Assembly (NCBI GenBank): GCA_019119145.1
Contig: DWXR01000045.1
Coordinates: forward strand, 1-41,236
Source of the DNA: Hominenteromicrobium gallistercoris
GTDB taxonomy: Bacteria; Bacillota; Clostridia; Oscillospirales; Acutalibacteraceae
Length of the DNA: 41,236 nt
Reading direction: 5' to 3'
The notes beneath the pieces are model-generated. The model searched no databases. It was not told the DNA's origin and was given only the letters and a program-made list of their open reading frames with translations. Position 1 is the stretch's first letter; the number at the start of each line of letters is the position of its first letter. The translations under genes and the position numbers were made by a program. This document shows, piece after piece, positions 39,672 through 41,236 of the stretch.

Positions 39672-40973
39672 ATGGAATCGTTTTTTGAAGCATGGGACCT
39701 GATCTGCGAAAACTGCAGAAAGCATGTCACCGACGTGAGCTATGAAACTTTTTTCAGCAAGCTCAAGCCAATCTCGCTCGATTTTGAAGAGGGCGTCGCG
39801 ATCATCGAGGCGCCGAACGAATTTCACAAGGCGACGATCGAGCGCGGCTTTGCCAATTATCTGAAGGACGCCGTGCAGAGCGTGCTCGGCCCGGGCATCA
39901 CCTACAAGCTCGTCACCCCGATCGAAAAGAAAGAGCGGAAAGAGGTCGAGGAGAACGACGAGTACGAATACACCTTCGAGACGTTCATCGAGGGCAGCTC
40001 GAACAAATTCGCCTGCGCCGCCTGCCGCTACGTCGCGAAGGAGCCGGCGAAAAACTACAATCCGCTGTTCATCTACGGCAACTCCGGCCTCGGCAAGACG
40101 CACCTGCTGAACGCGGTCGGCCACGAGCTGAAAAAGAACTTCCCCGAAAAGACGATCATCTACGTCAAGGGCGACCAGTTCGCGAACGAGCTGATCGAAT
40201 CCATCCGCGCCGGTACGACGGCCGGCTTCCGCGAAAAATACCGCAAGGCCGACGCGCTTCTGATCGACGATATCCAGTTCATCGCGGGCAAGGAGTCGAC
40301 GCAGGAGGAGTTCTTCCATACCTTCAATACGCTTTACGAATCGAAAAAGCAGATCGTCCTGACGAGCGACCGGCCGCCGCGCGACATCGCGACGCTCGAG
40401 GACCGTCTGAAGACGCGCTTCGAGTGGGGCCTGACCGCCGACGTGCAGCCGCCGGATTTTGAAACGCGCATGGCGATCATCAAGCGCAAGGCCGAGCTCG
40501 TCGGCCTCACCGTGCCGGACAACGTCTGCGAATTCATCGCGGTCAAGCTCAAGAGCAACATCCGCCAGCTCGAGGGCACCGTCAAGAAGCTCAAGGCGAT
40601 CCACCTCGTCGAGGGCGCGACCCCGACGATCAACACCGCGCAGCGCGCGATCAGCGACATCGTCAACAACGACCAGCCGACGCCGGTCACGGTCGGCAAA
40701 ATCATCGAGGAGGTCGCCCGCACGTACGGCGTCTCCCCCGAGGACATCAAGTCCTCGAAGCGCAACGCGAACATCTCGTTCGCCCGCCAGATCTCGATGT
40801 ACATCGTCCGCGAGATCACGCAGATGCCGATGGTCGAGATCGGCAAGGAGTTCGGCGGCCGCGACCACTCGACGGTCGTGTACGCGATCCAGCAGATCGA
40901 AGAGAAAACCAAAAAGGACCCCGTCACCAAGGCCACGGTCAGCGACATCATCAAGAACATCCGCGACCGCTGA
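39672..40973 (+). CDS. dnaA: Chromosomal replication initiator protein DnaA
   Basis: 433 residues; binds DnaA boxes, forms an ATP-dependent filament and melts oriC. Domain I covers about 1-80; domain II is short (acidic, about 85-102). The AAA+ domain has Walker A GNSGLGKTH (136-144), Walker B LLIDDIQF (196-203), and sensor 2 around SNIRQLEG. The C-terminal helix-turn-helix holds GGRDHSTVVYAIQQIE, which reads DnaA boxes. AGGAAA and AAAGGG lie upstream of the ATG. Only gene of the right-hand strand here; dnaN is expected after the window. Confidence 0.98.
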   Translation: MESFFEAWDLICENCRKHVTDVSYETFFSKLKPISLDFEEGVAIIEAPNEFHKATIERGFANYLKDAVQSVLGPGITYKLVTPIEKKERKEVEENDEYEYTFETFIEGSSNKFACAACRYVAKEPAKNYNPLFIYGNSGLGKTHLLNAVGHELKKNFPEKTIIYVKGDQFANELIESIRAGTTAGFREKYRKADALLIDDIQFIAGKESTQEEFFHTFNTLYESKKQIVLTSDRPPRDIATLEDRLKTRFEWGLTADVQPPDFETRMAIIKRKAELVGLTVPDNVCEFIAVKLKSNIRQLEGTVKKLKAIHLVEGATPTINTAQRAISDIVNNDQPTPVTVGKIIEEVARTYGVSPEDIKSSKRNANISFARQISMYIVREITQMPMVEIGKEFGGRDHSTVVYAIQQIEEKTKKDPVTKATVSDIIKNIRDR

Positions 40974-41236
40974 GCCCCGGCGGCGGGCGGTCCGCCGAAA
41001 TCGGTTTTCCACGAAATCCTAAACAAATTTTCAACATTTCACACAGAGTTTTCAACCGACCTGTGGAATAAAAAAAGTCTTCCACATTCTCCACATTTCT
41101 TCCACAACCGGAAATGAAAAACTTTTTTGGCTTTTTCGGCCTCAGAAAGCCACTTTTCAAAATTTCCCACAATTGCACACCCCCTACGGCTACTGCTAAA
41201 TTTAATACTAAGAGTAATAATAAATAAAGAGGGCAG
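40974..41236 (+). promoter_or_regulatory. Probable oriC: DnaA-box array, GC cluster and AT-rich unwinding region
   Basis: DnaA-like boxes within one or two bases of TTATCCACA: TTTTCCACG (41005-41013), an inverted TATTCCACA (41062-41070), TCTTCCACA (41078-41086), TTCTCCACA (41087-41095), TCTTCCACA (41098-41106), TTTCCCACA (41163-41171). After the last comes CCCCCTACGG, then trinucleotide-like TACTGCTAA and TACTAAGAGTAATAATAAATAA. Box, GC cluster, triplet run and AT-rich DNA is the order described for the Bacillus basal unwinding element. A stem GGCTTT/AAAGCC lies at 41129-41151. Downstream of dnaA, the usual clostridial location. Confidence 0.8.

Noticed and set aside
3..41236. tRNA or rRNA genes, CRISPR arrays, insertion sequences, prophage
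   Set aside because: Looked for spaced direct repeats, tRNA-like T-loops with CCA ends, and transposase or integrase motifs; none was seen by eye.

Overview
The window reads as chromosomal, origin-proximal DNA of a GC-rich, Gram-positive, low-identity member of the Clostridia (Bacillota), most like an uncultured Oscillospiraceae/Ruminococcaceae. Reasons: strong AGGAGG-type ribosome binding sites, zinc-type S14, short YidC plus Jag, a Noc-like second ParB, a DUF348/G5/3D cell-wall protein, a permuted GH3 glucosidase, and the dnaA-rpmH-rnpA-yidD-yidC-jag-mnmE-mnmG-rsmG / noc-parA-parB order typical of Bacillota origins. The taxon is an inference; no rRNA or tRNA gene is visible.

Layout. 1-10569 (minus): complete S10-spc ribosomal protein cluster from rpsJ to secY plus the start of adk, driven by a consensus promoter at 10933-10961 with a structured leader of about 357 nt. 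11117-13165 (minus): a small membrane-anchored unknown protein and a G5/3D cell-wall lytic protein, each with its own promoter and terminator. 13166-13887: gene-free, AT-rich, with a possible small RNA. 13888-17982 (minus): SGNH/CE2-like esterase and a domain-permuted GH3 glucosidase with a C-terminal beta-rich domain. 18314-20414 (plus): zinc-dependent phospholipase C family protein and UMF1-type MFS transporter. 20625-22103 (minus): guaB. 22462-23676 (plus): second MFS transporter. 23677-24145: terminators and a gene-free block with four DnaA-box-like sequences. 24146-29742 (minus): parA-parB, a three-gene ABC-2 exporter, and serS, apparently one transcript. 29856-30739: parS site and noc. 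30913-32031: two GNAT acetyltransferases on opposite strands. 32118-36318 (minus): small membrane peptide, mnmE, mnmG (carrying a perfect parS) and rsmG. 36432-39251 (minus): rpmH-rnpA-yidD-yidC-jag. 39672-40973 (plus): dnaA with a promoter whose -35 lies in a DnaA box. 40974-41236: DnaA-box array, GC cluster and AT-rich tract that look like oriC; dnaN is expected just beyond.

How it fits together. Nearly all genes left of dnaA run on the minus strand, away from the origin. The exceptions (18314-20414, 22462-23676, 30913-31470) are accessory transporters and enzymes, head-on to replication. The core is chromosome replication and segregation (DnaA, ParA, ParB, Noc, parS), translation (ribosomal proteins, SerRS, RNase P protein, MnmE/MnmG/RsmG) and membrane insertion (SecY, YidC, Jag, YidD). 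I found no CRISPR array, insertion sequence, prophage or obvious defence system. The most interesting material is non-coding: the rpsJ leader, a candidate RNA near 13.7 kb, the DnaA-box block at 23.9-24.1 kb, and the origin itself.
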